NCBI GenBank assembly: GCA_026314275.1
Contig: CP111109.1
Coordinates: 1,426,001 to 1,490,000, forward strand
Reading direction: 5' to 3'
DNA length: 64,000 bases
Source of the DNA: JAGOEY01 sp017997515
GTDB lineage: Bacteria > Pseudomonadota > Gammaproteobacteria > Burkholderiales > Burkholderiaceae_C
Shown here one piece after another: positions 46,471-55,576 of the stretch. A program made the translations under genes and the position numbers. How positions within the stretch are numbered: position 1 is the first letter of the stretch; every line of letters starts with the position of its first letter. Below the pieces are notes generated by a model, which worked only from the letters and a program-made list of their open reading frames with translations, did not search any database and was not told the DNA's origin.

Positions 46471-46509
46471 GGGTGAGGCCTTTCAGGTGAGGGGTAAAAG
46501 AGGGAGGGA

Positions 46510-48138
46510 CTATTTTGGAGCATGCAGGCGGAAACGCTGCAGCTTTCCGGTTTCGGTGCGGGGCAATTGGGTGCAAAACTCAATTGCCCGCGGGTATTTG
46601 TAGGGCGCCACGGTCTGCTTCACAAAGTCCTGCAGCTCGCGCACCGTGTCGGGTCCGGCGTCGTTGGCTGAACGCAGCACCACAAAGGCCTTGACGATCT
46701 GGCCCCGGTCGGCGTCGGCCACACCAATGACGCCGCATTCGGCCACCTTGGGGTGCAGCAGCAGCGCGTCTTCGACTTCAGGGGCCGCAATGTTGTAGCC
46801 CGCCGAGACAATCATGTCGTCGGTGCGCGACTGGTAGTGGAAGAACTCGTCTTCGTCCACCAGGTAGGCGTCGCCGGTCATGTTCCAGCCGTTTTTGACA
46901 TAGGTGGCTTGGCGTGCATCGGCCAGGTAACGGCAGCCGGTCGGCCCCTTGACAGCCAGCTTGCCCACCTTGCCTGCAGGCAGCACATTGCCTTCGTCGT
47001 CCATCACACAGGCCACGTAACCGGGGATGGCCTTGCCGGTGGCACCGGGGCGTGCATGGGCTTCGTCGGCAGAGATGAAGATGTGCAGCATTTCGGTGGC
47101 GCCGATACCGTCGATCAGTTCGATGCCGGTCACCTGTTTCCACAACAAGCGTGTTGCACCCGGCAGCGCTTCACCCGCCGACACACATTTGCGCAGGCTG
47201 CTGCCGCGCAGTACGGCGGCATCTGCGGCCAGCACGCGGTACGACGTGGGGGCGGTGAACAGTACAGTGGCACCGTAGGTTTTGACACCGTCGAGCAAAT
47301 CCTTCGGCGACGCTTTTTCCAGCAGCACGGTAGACGCGCCCACCGACATCGGAAACAGCACCAACCCACCCAGCCCGAAGGTGAACGCCAGCGGTGGGCT
47401 GCCCATGAACACGTCGTCGGCCTCGGGCCGCAGCACGTGCGGCGGCCAGCAGGCACAGGTCGCCATCACGTCGCGGTGGAAATGCATGGTGCCTTTGGGC
47501 ACACCGGTGGTGCCCGAGGTGAAGGCCAGGATACAGGTGTCGTCCGCAGCGGTGTCCACATTGGTGAACATGGTGCTGTGGCGCACCATGGCGGCCTCCA
47601 GGCTTTGTTCTGGTGCGCCGCCGGGTGCGGTGTTGAAGTAACGGATGTGGTGCAGCATGGCGCACTCGGGGTCGGCAGCAGCGGCACGCAGGTCGTCGGC
47701 CAAGCGCATGTCACACAGCGCATGGGTGACTTCGCCCTTAGCGACCATCTGGCGAATCTCCTTGGCGCGCAACAGGGGCATGGTGGCCACGGCAATACCA
47801 CCGGCCTTCATCACCGCAAACCAGCTGGCCACCAGCATCGGGTTGTTGGGCGCGCGCAGCAGCACACGGTTGCCCGGCACCAGGCCCATGTCCTGCACCA
47901 GCACGTTGGCGATGCGGTTGGCCTGCGCCTGCAGATCGGCATACGTCCAGCGCACACCGGGGGCCTGGATGCACACGCGCTCACCCCAGCCTTTGTCGAT
48001 GGCCCGGTCAAGCAACTCGGTGGCACAGTTCAGCTGCGACGGAAACTGCAATTCAGGCAGATCGAACAGGTATTCGGGCTGCTGGTCCGGCGGCGGCAGC
48101 CGGTCATTCGCAAAGGTATCGACATGGGCGCTTGTCAT
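46510..48138 (-). CDS. abmG: 2-aminobenzoate-CoA ligase (benzoate-CoA ligase family)
   Basis: A 542-residue AMP-forming acyl-CoA synthetase that activates an aromatic acid to its CoA thioester. Seen: P-loop LAFTSGTTGVPKGTMH, GSPPLAFTFGLGGL, DGIGATEMLHIF, DDMIVSAGYN and the catalytic Lys in PRTETGKLQRF. The overall sequence is of the benzoate/2-aminobenzoate ligase type. The promoter region carries the MarR-type operator at 48183-48202. Gene symbol follows the Azoarcus evansii abm cluster and is tentative. Confidence 0.82.
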   Translation of the reverse strand: MTSAHVDTFANDRLPPPDQQPEYLFDLPELQFPSQLNCATELLDRAIDKGWGERVCIQAPGVRWTYADLQAQANRIANVLVQDMGLVPGNRVLLRAPNNPMLVASWFAVMKAGGIAVATMPLLRAKEIRQMVAKGEVTHALCDMRLADDLRAAAADPECAMLHHIRYFNTAPGGAPEQSLEAAMVRHSTMFTNVDTAADDTCILAFTSGTTGVPKGTMHFHRDVMATCACWPPHVLRPEADDVFMGSPPLAFTFGLGGLVLFPMSVGASTVLLEKASPKDLLDGVKTYGATVLFTAPTSYRVLAADAAVLRGSSLRKCVSAGEALPGATRLLWKQVTGIELIDGIGATEMLHIFISADEAHARPGATGKAIPGYVACVMDDEGNVLPAGKVGKLAVKGPTGCRYLADARQATYVKNGWNMTGDAYLVDEDEFFHYQSRTDDMIVSAGYNIAAPEVEDALLLHPKVAECGVIGVADADRGQIVKAFVVLRSANDAGPDTVRELQDFVKQTVAPYKYPRAIEFCTQLPRTETGKLQRFRLHAPK

Positions 48139-48182
48139 GGTGCGGAGCTCCAGAAAGGGGACTTCAGTTACGTCAGTTATAA

Positions 48183-48202
48183 ATACTTCAGTTGTGAAGC
48201 AT
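48183..48202. promoter_or_regulatory. Predicted MarR-type operator upstream of the CoA ligase
   Basis: ATACTTCAGTTGTGAAGCAT is a near-perfect inverted repeat: ATACTTCA and TGAAGCAT match at seven of eight pairs around GTTG. The same motif stands upstream of the monooxygenase gene (54060-54079). A further CTTGATAAGCAAG at 48206-48218 is similar and may be a second half-strength site. Confidence 0.65.
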
Positions 48203-48221
48203 TTACTTGATAAGCAAGAAA

Positions 48222-49400
48222 TCAGCCAACCTGCGCGGCTCGCACATCCCCCAACACCTCACGCGCAATGATCAGTTGCTGTACCTCCGTCGCACCTTCG
48301 TAAATACGCAAGGAGCGGATCTCGCGGTACAGACGTTCTACCGCCTGTTCACTCACCACGCCCAGTCCGCCCCAGATCTGCACCGCAGCGTCGATGACCT
48401 GCTGCGCACCTTCGGTGGCCACCATCTTGGCCATGGCGGCTTCGCGGGTCACGTTGCGGCCCTGGTCACGTTGCCAGGCGGCGCGGTAGGTCAGCAGCGC
48501 GGCGCTGTCGATGGTGGTGGCCATCTGGGCCAGTTTGGCCTGGGTCAGCTGGAAGTCGGCCAGCACACCCTTGAACATCTTGCGGGTGGTGGCGCGCTGC
48601 AATGCTTCGTCCATCGCACGGCGCGCAAACCCCAGCGACGCCGCCGCCACCGATGTGCGGAACACATCGAGGGTGCGCATGGCCACCTTGAAGCCCTGGC
48701 CCGCCTCACCCACCCGCTGCGTGAGCGGAATGCGGCAGTTGGTAAAACGCAGGCGCGCCAGCGGGTGCGGGGCAATCACGTTGATACGTTCGGCAATCTC
48801 GAAACCCGGTGTATCGGCATCCACGATGAAAGCAGAAATACCGCGTGAGCCTGGGGCCTCACCACTGCGTGCAAACACCACGTAAAAGTCGGCGATGCCA
48901 CCGTTGGAGATCCAGGTTTTTTCACCGTTGAGCACCACGGTGTCACCTTCCACACGGGCCTCACACGCCATGGCCGCCACGTCAGAGCCTGCGTCGGGTT
49001 CGGACAGTGCAAATGCCGCAATGGCTTCACCTTGGGCCACACGCGTCAGGTAACGCTGCTTCTGCGCGTCGGTGCCGTCAATCGAGATGGCACCCGACCC
49101 CAGGCCCTGCATGGCAAACGCAAAGTCGGCCAAGCCGGAATGGCGGCCCAGCGTCTCGCGGATCAGGCACAGGGAACGGGTGTCGAGCACCTCGGAGGCA
49201 CCACCGTAGGCCGTGCCCGCCACCGCATGGCGCAACCAGCCGCCCTGCCCCAGCAAACGCACCAAGGCGCGGCATGCGGCATCCACATCGTGGGGGTGGT
49301 CTTGCGTGATGTGTGCGGTGGCCCAGGCGTCCAGCGCGTTTTCCAGCGCACGGTGGCGTGGCTCCAAGAAGGGCCATTCAAGGTATTTTTTGTCGCTCAT
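48222..49400 (-). CDS. Acyl-CoA dehydrogenase
   Basis: A 392-residue flavoprotein dehydrogenase. FAD and substrate loops FALSEPDAGSDVAAMA and KTWISNGGIADFYVVFA are present, and the catalytic Glu lies in RIYEGATEVQQLI. It would introduce a double bond into the ring-derived CoA ester or into a ring-opened product (inference from context). Follows the hydratase after 42 bp. The ligase downstream has its own operator, so the unit may be read through or restarted. Confidence 0.88.
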   Translation of the reverse strand: MSDKKYLEWPFLEPRHRALENALDAWATAHITQDHPHDVDAACRALVRLLGQGGWLRHAVAGTAYGGASEVLDTRSLCLIRETLGRHSGLADFAFAMQGLGSGAISIDGTDAQKQRYLTRVAQGEAIAAFALSEPDAGSDVAAMACEARVEGDTVVLNGEKTWISNGGIADFYVVFARSGEAPGSRGISAFIVDADTPGFEIAERINVIAPHPLARLRFTNCRIPLTQRVGEAGQGFKVAMRTLDVFRTSVAAASLGFARRAMDEALQRATTRKMFKGVLADFQLTQAKLAQMATTIDSAALLTYRAAWQRDQGRNVTREAAMAKMVATEGAQQVIDAAVQIWGGLGVVSEQAVERLYREIRSLRIYEGATEVQQLIIAREVLGDVRAAQVG

Positions 49401-49442
49401 GGTGTGTCTCTTTTGTATTTTTTTGCGGATGTGTCGGGGGAA

Positions 49443-50312
49443 TCAGTTGCCTTCAAACACCGGCTTCTGCTTCGCGGCAAACGCACGGTACGCACGGCCA
49501 AAGTCTTCGGTCAACATACACAGCGCCTGGGCCTGGGCCTCGGCTTCGATGGACTCGTCGATGCCCATGGTCCATTCCTGGTGCAGCATGGTTTTGGTGA
49601 TGCCGTTGGCAAAGGTGGGGCCATGGGCCAGCTCACGCGCCATGGCCCATGCCTCGTTCAGCACCGCGTCGGGGGCACACACACGGTTGAAATAACCCCA
49701 TTGCATCGCCTCGTCGCCACCAATGGCGCGGCCGGTGAACAGCAGCTCACTCGCACGGCCCTGGCCCACGATACGCGGCAGCATGTTGCAGGCACCCATG
49801 TCGCAGCCCGCCAGGCCCACACGGTTGAACAAAAAAGCGGTCTTGCTGCGCGCAGTGCCCAGGCGCAGGTCGGACGCCATGGACATGATGGCACCGGCAC
49901 CGGCACACACACCGTCAATCGCGGCCACGATGGGCTGCGGGCAGTGGCGCATGGCCTTGACCAGGTCGCCAGTCATACGCGTGAACATCAGCAGCTCAGG
50001 GGCCTTCAGGCCAATCAGCGGGCCGATGATTTCGTGCACGTCACCACCGGAACAAAAGTTGTCACCGGCCCCAACGATCACCACGGCATTCACGTCGTCG
50101 GCATAACGCAAGCGCTGGAACAGATCACGCAGCTCGGCATACGACGCAAACGTCAGCGGGTTCTTGCGTTCGGGGCGGTTGAGTGTGATGGTGCCCACAC
50201 GGTCACGCACCTCCCACAGGAAGTGTTTCGCCTGGTAGTCGGCACAGGGTTGGTGGTTGCCTGCCGCGAGGTCGGCGTCCACTGCAACGGAGACGGGTGT
50301 GCTGGTGTTCAT
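49443..50312 (-). CDS. Enoyl-CoA hydratase/isomerase family protein
   Basis: A 289-residue crotonase. Oxyanion-hole segments NFCSGGDVHEI and AIDGVCAGAGAIMSMASDLR are clear. Active-site acidic residues sit around RVGLAGCDMGAC, where Cys-Asp replaces the commoner Gly-Glu pattern, so the reaction may be hydrolysis or ring opening rather than simple hydration. Start overlaps the MarR stop by 4 bp. Confidence 0.85.
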   Translation of the reverse strand: MNTSTPVSVAVDADLAAGNHQPCADYQAKHFLWEVRDRVGTITLNRPERKNPLTFASYAELRDLFQRLRYADDVNAVVIVGAGDNFCSGGDVHEIIGPLIGLKAPELLMFTRMTGDLVKAMRHCPQPIVAAIDGVCAGAGAIMSMASDLRLGTARSKTAFLFNRVGLAGCDMGACNMLPRIVGQGRASELLFTGRAIGGDEAMQWGYFNRVCAPDAVLNEAWAMARELAHGPTFANGITKTMLHQEWTMGIDESIEAEAQAQALCMLTEDFGRAYRAFAAKQKPVFEGN

Positions 50313-50881
50313 TTTTTGCTCACTTTCTTGGCCGCTTTTTTAGCGGCGGGATCTGTTTCGGCGGTGGTGCCACGTGCTGCCAGCACACCGCGCATCTGCC
50401 CCAGCAATTCGTAGAGCTGCTGTTTGGACTGGTCGGGCATGCCACCCAGCAGTTCGATCACCCAGCTCTCGTGGACGGTGGCCATACGTTCGAAGGCCTT
50501 GCGCCCTTTGGGGGTGAGCGCAATCACAAAAGAGCGGCGGTCTTCGGGCTGGGCTTCACGCGCCACAAACCCGGCTTTTTCCAGCTCGTCGGTGAGGCCG
50601 GTAACGTTGCCGCCGGTGACCATCAGGTTGCGCGACAACACGTTCATGCGCAGGCCTTCGGGGTGGCGGTGCAGCTGGGCCAGGTAGTCAAAACGCGCGA
50701 GTGTCATGCCAAAACGCACACGCAGGCGCTGGCGGATTTCGGTCTCGATGTCGGTGCTGCAGGCCAGCAGGCGCAGCCACAGGCGCAGGGAGTGGTGGTC
50801 GTCACTCGACACCCCGGCCTCCAGCCCGGTGGGCTCATCCGCCAGCAGCGGGGCCAGATCGAGTTTGGCGCGGGCGTTCAC
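50309..50881 (-). CDS. MarR-family regulator of the aminobenzoate cluster
   Basis: A 190-residue MarR winged-helix protein: FDYLAQLHRHPEGLRMNVLSRNL and the wing region EDRRSFVIALTPKGRKAFE. The C-terminus ends in a Lys-rich tail (AAKKAAKKVSKK). MarR repressors of aromatic clusters respond to the CoA thioester substrate; by that analogy it should bind the two matching palindromes at 48183-48202 and 54060-54079. Overlaps both neighbours by 4 bp. Confidence 0.88.
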   Translation of the reverse strand: MNARAKLDLAPLLADEPTGLEAGVSSDDHHSLRLWLRLLACSTDIETEIRQRLRVRFGMTLARFDYLAQLHRHPEGLRMNVLSRNLMVTGGNVTGLTDELEKAGFVAREAQPEDRRSFVIALTPKGRKAFERMATVHESWVIELLGGMPDQSKQQLYELLGQMRGVLAARGTTAETDPAAKKAAKKVSKK

Positions 50882-51669
50882 ATCACCTCCCCACCGGACA
50901 CGGAAATGGACTGCCCGGTGATGGACGCTGCCGCATCACTGCACAACCACTGCACCGCATCAGCCACTTCTTGTGGCTGCACCATACGGCGCTGCGGGTT
51001 GGACTGCGCAAATTCGGCACGGGCCTCGGCTTCGCTGCGGCCGGTTTTGGCCATGACATTGTTAATACTTTGGCGCAGGATTTCGGTCTCGGTGTAGCCC
51101 GGGCAGACCGCATTCACGGTGATACCTTTTTGCGCCATCTCTAACGCCAGCGCGCGCGTCAGGCCGATTACGCCATGTTTGGCGGCCACATAAGCCGCTA
51201 CATACGCATACCCACGCTGCCCCGCCGTGCTGGCGATGTTGACGATGCGCCCGGCGCGTGCAGCCAGCATGTCGGGCAAGGCAGCCTGGGTGCACAAAAA
51301 GGTGCCGGTGAGGTTCACGTCCAGCATGCGCTGCCAAAGTTCGGGGCTGGTTTTGCCAAACGGCGCACTCTCGGCCTGGCCTGCGTTGTTGACGAGCATG
51401 CTGACGGGGCCGAGTGCGGCACGCGCCTGGGCGAACCCCTGCGCCACGGCCTCGGCGTCGCTGACATCAATCACCACTACTGCGCAGCGGGTGACGGCTT
51501 GCAGGCGTTGTGCGAGGGTCTCCAGCACCGGCTGGCGACGCCCGGCCAATGTCAGCACCGCACCCTGGTGCGCCAGTGTTTCGGCAATGGCCGCACCAAT
51601 ACCTTGCGCAGCCCCGGTGATGAACACATGGCGGCCTTCCAAAGGGCGCGATGGCAGTGCGCTCATCAC
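50878..51669 (-). CDS. SDR-family 3-hydroxyacyl-CoA dehydrogenase-like
   Basis: A 263-residue short-chain dehydrogenase. Cofactor motif TGAAQGIG, NNAG, catalytic Ser in IASTAG and YVAAK (YxxxK). Probable role is oxidation of a 3-hydroxyacyl-CoA in the beta-oxidation-like steps after dearomatisation. ATG 51669 overlaps the preceding stop (ATGA); the adjacent ATG 51666 is equally possible. Confidence 0.85.
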   Translation of the reverse strand: MMSALPSRPLEGRHVFITGAAQGIGAAIAETLAHQGAVLTLAGRRQPVLETLAQRLQAVTRCAVVVIDVSDAEAVAQGFAQARAALGPVSMLVNNAGQAESAPFGKTSPELWQRMLDVNLTGTFLCTQAALPDMLAARAGRIVNIASTAGQRGYAYVAAYVAAKHGVIGLTRALALEMAQKGITVNAVCPGYTETEILRQSINNVMAKTGRSEAEARAEFAQSNPQRRMVQPQEVADAVQWLCSDAAASITGQSISVSGGEVM

Positions 51670-54008
51670 GCAGCCTCTTTCACCACCGGCGCGGCGGCCA
51701 TGGCTTTCTCGCGGGCGAAGATCGATTCCATCTGGCCCTTGCCCGACACATACTGCTTGGGCCAGGTGATGGGGGTGTAGCCAATCTTGGCGGCTTCGGT
51801 CAGTGTCCAGGCCGGGTTGGCCAGGTGCGGGCGGGCCACGGCGCAGAGGTCGGCACGGCCCGCAGCGATGATGCTGTTGACATGGTCGGCCTCGGAGATC
51901 GCACCCACCGCAATGGTGGGAATCAGCGCTTCGTTGCGCACACGGTCGGCAAACGGCGTCTGGAACATCCGGCCGTACACCGGCTTTTCTTTCTTGCTGA
52001 CCTGGCCCGACGAGCAGTCGATCATGTCGGCACCGGCGGCCTTGAAGTGACGGGCGATCTCCACCGCGTCATCGGGTGTGATGCCACCCTCCACCCAGTC
52101 GTGGGCCGAGATACGCACCGACATCGGACGGTCTTGTGGCCACACGGCACGCACGGCCTTGAACACTTCCAGCGGGTACCGCAGGCGGTTTTCCAGGCTG
52201 CCACCGTAGGCGTCGGTGCGCTGGTTGGTCAGCGGCGAGATGAAGGACGACAGCAGGTAGCCGTGGGCGCAATGCAGCTCCAGCCAATCGACACCAATGT
52301 CGGCAGCGTCCTGTGCACTGCGCACAAAGTCGGCTTTAACCTGCGCCATATCTTCGAGTGTCATGGCCTTGGCCGTCTGGCTCACACCCGGCAGGTACTG
52401 CTGCTCGGACGCGGAGACGATGGGCCAGTTGGCATCGACCAGCGGCTGGTCAATACCTTCCCACGCGAGGCGGGTCGAAGCCTTGGCACCGGCATGGCCG
52501 ATCTGCATGGCGAACTTGGCGTCGGTGTTGGCATGGATCCAGTCGGTGATACGTTTCCAGGCCCGTTTGTGTTCAGGCGTGTACATGCCGGGGCAGCCGG
52601 GTGTGATGCGTCCTTGGGCGCTGACACAGGTCATCTCGGCAAACACCATGGCCGCGCCACCCATGGCGCGTGCGCCCAGGTGCATGAGGTGGTAGTCACC
52701 GGCCACGCCGTCCACAGCCGAATACTGCGCCATGGGCGACACCACCACACGGTTCTTCAACGTGAGGCCGCGCACAGTGTAGGGCGTGAACATGGGTGGC
52801 GGGGCAGGCTTGTCGGCAGGCACCGTAACACCGGCCTGCTCGGCAAACCAGCGCTCGTAACCACCAAGCCACTGCGCGTCGCGAAGGCGCAGGTTCTCGT
52901 GTGAAATCCGCTGCGAGCGGGTCAACATGGAGTACATGAACTGCTCGGGCGGCAGCGTGTCGGCATACCGTTCACCCACCACTTCGAACCAAGCCATGGC
53001 GTTCCACGCGGCGTTTTGCAGGCGCAGCACGTCCACATTACGCAGCTCCTGGTAACGCTGCAACACCTGGGGAATTTTGTCGGCCGTGGCACCCTGCTCC
53101 TTGAACTGGCGCGTGAGTTCGATCGCGTCTTCGATGGCGAGTTTGGTGCCGGAGCCAATCGCAAAGTGGGCCGTATGCACCGCGTCACCCATCAGCACCA
53201 CATGGCTGTGGCCGTTGTGCAGCGACCACTGGTCACACTTCACGCGTTGGAAGTTGAGCCAGGCCGAGCCGCGCAGGAGGCGAGCATTGGTCATGAGTGG
53301 GTGGCCACCCAGGTAGGGGGCAAACAGCTTTTCGCAGAAGGCCACCGACTCGTCGGCGCTTAATGCATCGAGGCCGTGTGCGGCCCAGACGTTTTCGGGT
53401 GTCTCGACAATAAAGGTGGTGGTGTGTTCATCGAACTTGTAGACGTGGGCCTGGAACCAGCCGTGTTCGGTCTTCTCAAAAATGAAGTTGAAGGCGTCGA
53501 ATTGCTGGTTGGTGCCGAGCCAGATAAACCGGTTGGGCCGCGTGACCACGTCGGGTTTAAACACATCGGCGTGCAGGTTGCGGATGCGCGAGTTGATGCC
53601 GTCGCTGGCGATGACCAGATCGGCATCCGGGAAGTCGGTGTCGGACACCACGTCTTGCTCGAACACCAGCTTGACACCCAGCTCTTCACAGCGCGCCTGC
53701 AGGATGTTGAGCAGCTTCTTGCGGCCAATACCCACAAAACCGTGGCCGCCGCTGCGGATGGTGCGGCCCTTGAAACGCAGCTCGATGTCGTCCCAGTGGT
53801 TGAAGGCCTGCTCGATGGTGGCGGCGGTGGCTGGGTCCCACTGGCGCATGTTCTCCATGGTGGCATCCGAAAATACCACGCCCCAGCCGAAGGTGTCGTA
53901 CGGCTTGTTGCGCTCGACCACGGTGATGTCGTGTGCAGGGTCCTGCATTTTCATCAACAGGCCGAAATACAGGCCTGCTGGCCCACCCCCGATACAGACG
54001 ATCTTCAT
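51666..54008 (-). CDS. abmA: 2-aminobenzoyl-CoA monooxygenase/reductase (two-domain flavoprotein)
   Basis: A 780-residue fusion. Residues ~1-370 are an FAD monooxygenase domain: CIGGGPAGLYFGLLMK at the start and ADLVIASDGINS, with GDAVHTAHFAIGSG. From ~395 it is an old-yellow-enzyme-type FMN reductase: LKNRVVVSPMAQYSA, HAGAKAST, LHCAHGYLLSSFISPLTN. This order and length match 2-aminobenzoyl-CoA monooxygenase/reductase, which hydroxylates and then reduces the ring. The related salicylyl-CoA 5-hydroxylase is the main alternative, but a gentisate dioxygenase is absent here. First gene of the unit. Confidence 0.87.
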   Translation of the reverse strand: MKIVCIGGGPAGLYFGLLMKMQDPAHDITVVERNKPYDTFGWGVVFSDATMENMRQWDPATAATIEQAFNHWDDIELRFKGRTIRSGGHGFVGIGRKKLLNILQARCEELGVKLVFEQDVVSDTDFPDADLVIASDGINSRIRNLHADVFKPDVVTRPNRFIWLGTNQQFDAFNFIFEKTEHGWFQAHVYKFDEHTTTFIVETPENVWAAHGLDALSADESVAFCEKLFAPYLGGHPLMTNARLLRGSAWLNFQRVKCDQWSLHNGHSHVVLMGDAVHTAHFAIGSGTKLAIEDAIELTRQFKEQGATADKIPQVLQRYQELRNVDVLRLQNAAWNAMAWFEVVGERYADTLPPEQFMYSMLTRSQRISHENLRLRDAQWLGGYERWFAEQAGVTVPADKPAPPPMFTPYTVRGLTLKNRVVVSPMAQYSAVDGVAGDYHLMHLGARAMGGAAMVFAEMTCVSAQGRITPGCPGMYTPEHKRAWKRITDWIHANTDAKFAMQIGHAGAKASTRLAWEGIDQPLVDANWPIVSASEQQYLPGVSQTAKAMTLEDMAQVKADFVRSAQDAADIGVDWLELHCAHGYLLSSFISPLTNQRTDAYGGSLENRLRYPLEVFKAVRAVWPQDRPMSVRISAHDWVEGGITPDDAVEIARHFKAAGADMIDCSSGQVSKKEKPVYGRMFQTPFADRVRNEALIPTIAVGAISEADHVNSIIAAGRADLCAVARPHLANPAWTLTEAAKIGYTPITWPKQYVSGKGQMESIFAREKAMAAAPVVKEAA

Positions 54009-54321
54009 GCTGACTCCAAATGCGCTGTGCTTGGCGCGTTGGGCTCAGTTTATGGGTCAATACTTCATAAGTAAAGTATTTATTTTTAGGGGTAATCCCG
54101 GACAATGGCATGCACCAAACTGGCCATTTCTGCAATGCACCAATAGGCTGCAAGTCCGCGCCAGGGATAGGTATTTTTTAAAAAGACTCCGTAAGCGCGA
54201 ACGCCTTGTGCAGCAAGGGTTGGGCAGTTTTTCAGCCGCGGTTGCGCCACGCGCAGGCCCCTGCAGCAGCGCTGGCAGCCGCTGCAAAACGCCACACTTT
54301 GGTGCTTAAAAAATATTCAAA
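54009..54321. other. Control region between abmA and glcF
   Basis: The 313-bp gap carries the abmA promoter/operator near 54060-54079. The rest (54080-54321) has A/T-rich blocks (around 54170 and 54308) but no open frame or terminator that I could recognise. Confidence 0.5.
54060..54079. promoter_or_regulatory. Predicted MarR-type operator upstream of abmA
   Basis: ATACTTCATAAGTAAAGTAT is an inverted repeat with ATACTT and AAGTAT as perfect outer arms; one more flanking pair (A at 54059, T at 54080) extends it. It shares ATACTTCA-N4-T-x-AAG-x-AT with the site upstream of the CoA ligase. It lies 52-71 bp before the abmA start. Confidence 0.65.
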
Positions 54322-55551
54322 TTAATTCGGCAACAAAGCGGCATCCAGCACTTCGACCCAATGTTTGACGGGTGTTGCGGTGCCACTTTGCAGGTGGGTG
54401 ATACAGCCGATGTTGGCCGACAAAATGGCCTCGGGGACCAGCGCCTGCAAGTGGCCGAGTTTGCGGTCACGCAGCGGGTAGGCCAGTTCGGGCTGCAATA
54501 CCGAATAGGTACCGGCCGAGCCACAGCACAGATGGGACTCGGTGCGTGCCACCTGCACCTGGAAGCCGAGTGCACCCAGATGGGCCTCGACGCCGCCACG
54601 TAACTGCTGCCCGTGCTGCAGCGTGCACGGTGGGTGAAAGGCCAGCATGCCTGCGGGCGGGCTGACACGGCCTTGCAACGCGGTGGCCAGCTCGGGCAGC
54701 CATTCACTCAGGTCGCGCGCCAGGGCGCTGATGTGGGCGGCCTTGTCGGCGTAGGCCGGGTCGTCCTTGAGCAGATGGCCGTATTCCTTCACGGTGACAC
54801 CACACCCCGATGCATTGACCATGATGGCCTCGACTCCACCCGTCGAAGCCAGCGGCCACCAGGCGTCGATGTTGGCGCGCATTTCGGCGCGGCCACCGTC
54901 CTGGTCGTTCAGGTGGAACTTCACCGCGCCGCAGCAACCGGTTTTTGGCAGGCGCACGGCCTCAATCCCGATGGCGTCCAGCACCCGCGCCGTGGCGCTG
55001 TTGATGTTGGGCATCATCGCGGGCTGCACGCAGCCTTCGAGCATCAGCACTTTGCGGGTGTGGCTGCGGGTGGGCCACTGGCCTGCCGCCTGGGGCGCTG
55101 GCACCTTGGCCTGGAGTGACGCGGGCAACACACCGCGCACCGCCTGGCCGAGCTTCATGGCGGGGCCAAACAGCGGTGACGGCAGGCCTTCTTTCAGCGC
55201 CCAGCGCACAGCGCGTTCGCCCAGACCACGCGGCACTTTCTCATCCACGATCTTGCGACCAATGTCCACCAGATGGCCGTACTGCACGCCGCTGGGGCAG
55301 GTGCTTTCGCAGTTGCGGCAGGTCAGGCAGCGGTCCAAGTGCATCTGGGTGGCGCGGGTGGGCGTGGCCCCTTCCAGCACCTGCTTGATCAGGTAGATGC
55401 GGCCGCGCGGGCCGTCCAGCTCGTTGCCCAGCAGCTGGTAGGTCGGGCAGGTGGCGGTGCAGAAGCCGCAGTGCACACATTTGCGCAGGATGGCTTCGGC
55501 CTCGGCACCGTCGGGGGTGCCCTGGAATTCGGGGGCGAGTTGGGTTTGCAT
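54322..55551 (-). CDS. glcF: Glycolate oxidase iron-sulfur subunit
   Basis: A 409-residue protein with two [4Fe-4S] motifs (CVHCGFCTATCP and CLTCRNCESTCP) and two CCG domains (TGCCGAVKFHLND, LCCGSAGTYSVLQ). GlcF passes electrons from the flavin subunits of membrane-associated glycolate oxidase, giving glyoxylate. ATG 55551 begins the conserved MQTQLAPEFQGTPDGAEAEA; the upstream open frame overlaps a different gene. Separated from glcE by a DUF1275 gene. Confidence 0.92.
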   Translation of the reverse strand: MQTQLAPEFQGTPDGAEAEAILRKCVHCGFCTATCPTYQLLGNELDGPRGRIYLIKQVLEGATPTRATQMHLDRCLTCRNCESTCPSGVQYGHLVDIGRKIVDEKVPRGLGERAVRWALKEGLPSPLFGPAMKLGQAVRGVLPASLQAKVPAPQAAGQWPTRSHTRKVLMLEGCVQPAMMPNINSATARVLDAIGIEAVRLPKTGCCGAVKFHLNDQDGGRAEMRANIDAWWPLASTGGVEAIMVNASGCGVTVKEYGHLLKDDPAYADKAAHISALARDLSEWLPELATALQGRVSPPAGMLAFHPPCTLQHGQQLRGGVEAHLGALGFQVQVARTESHLCCGSAGTYSVLQPELAYPLRDRKLGHLQALVPEAILSANIGCITHLQSGTATPVKHWVEVLDAALLPN

Positions 55552-55576
55552 CGCGGTGTGTCTTTTTTTTTGAGAG

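Noticed and set aside
51666..54008. Annotation of the two-domain flavoprotein as salicylyl-CoA 5-hydroxylase
   Set aside because: The domain order alone fits both, but the beta-oxidation-like neighbours, the RidA gene and lack of a gentisate dioxygenase favour 2-aminobenzoyl-CoA as substrate. It is kept as the main alternative.
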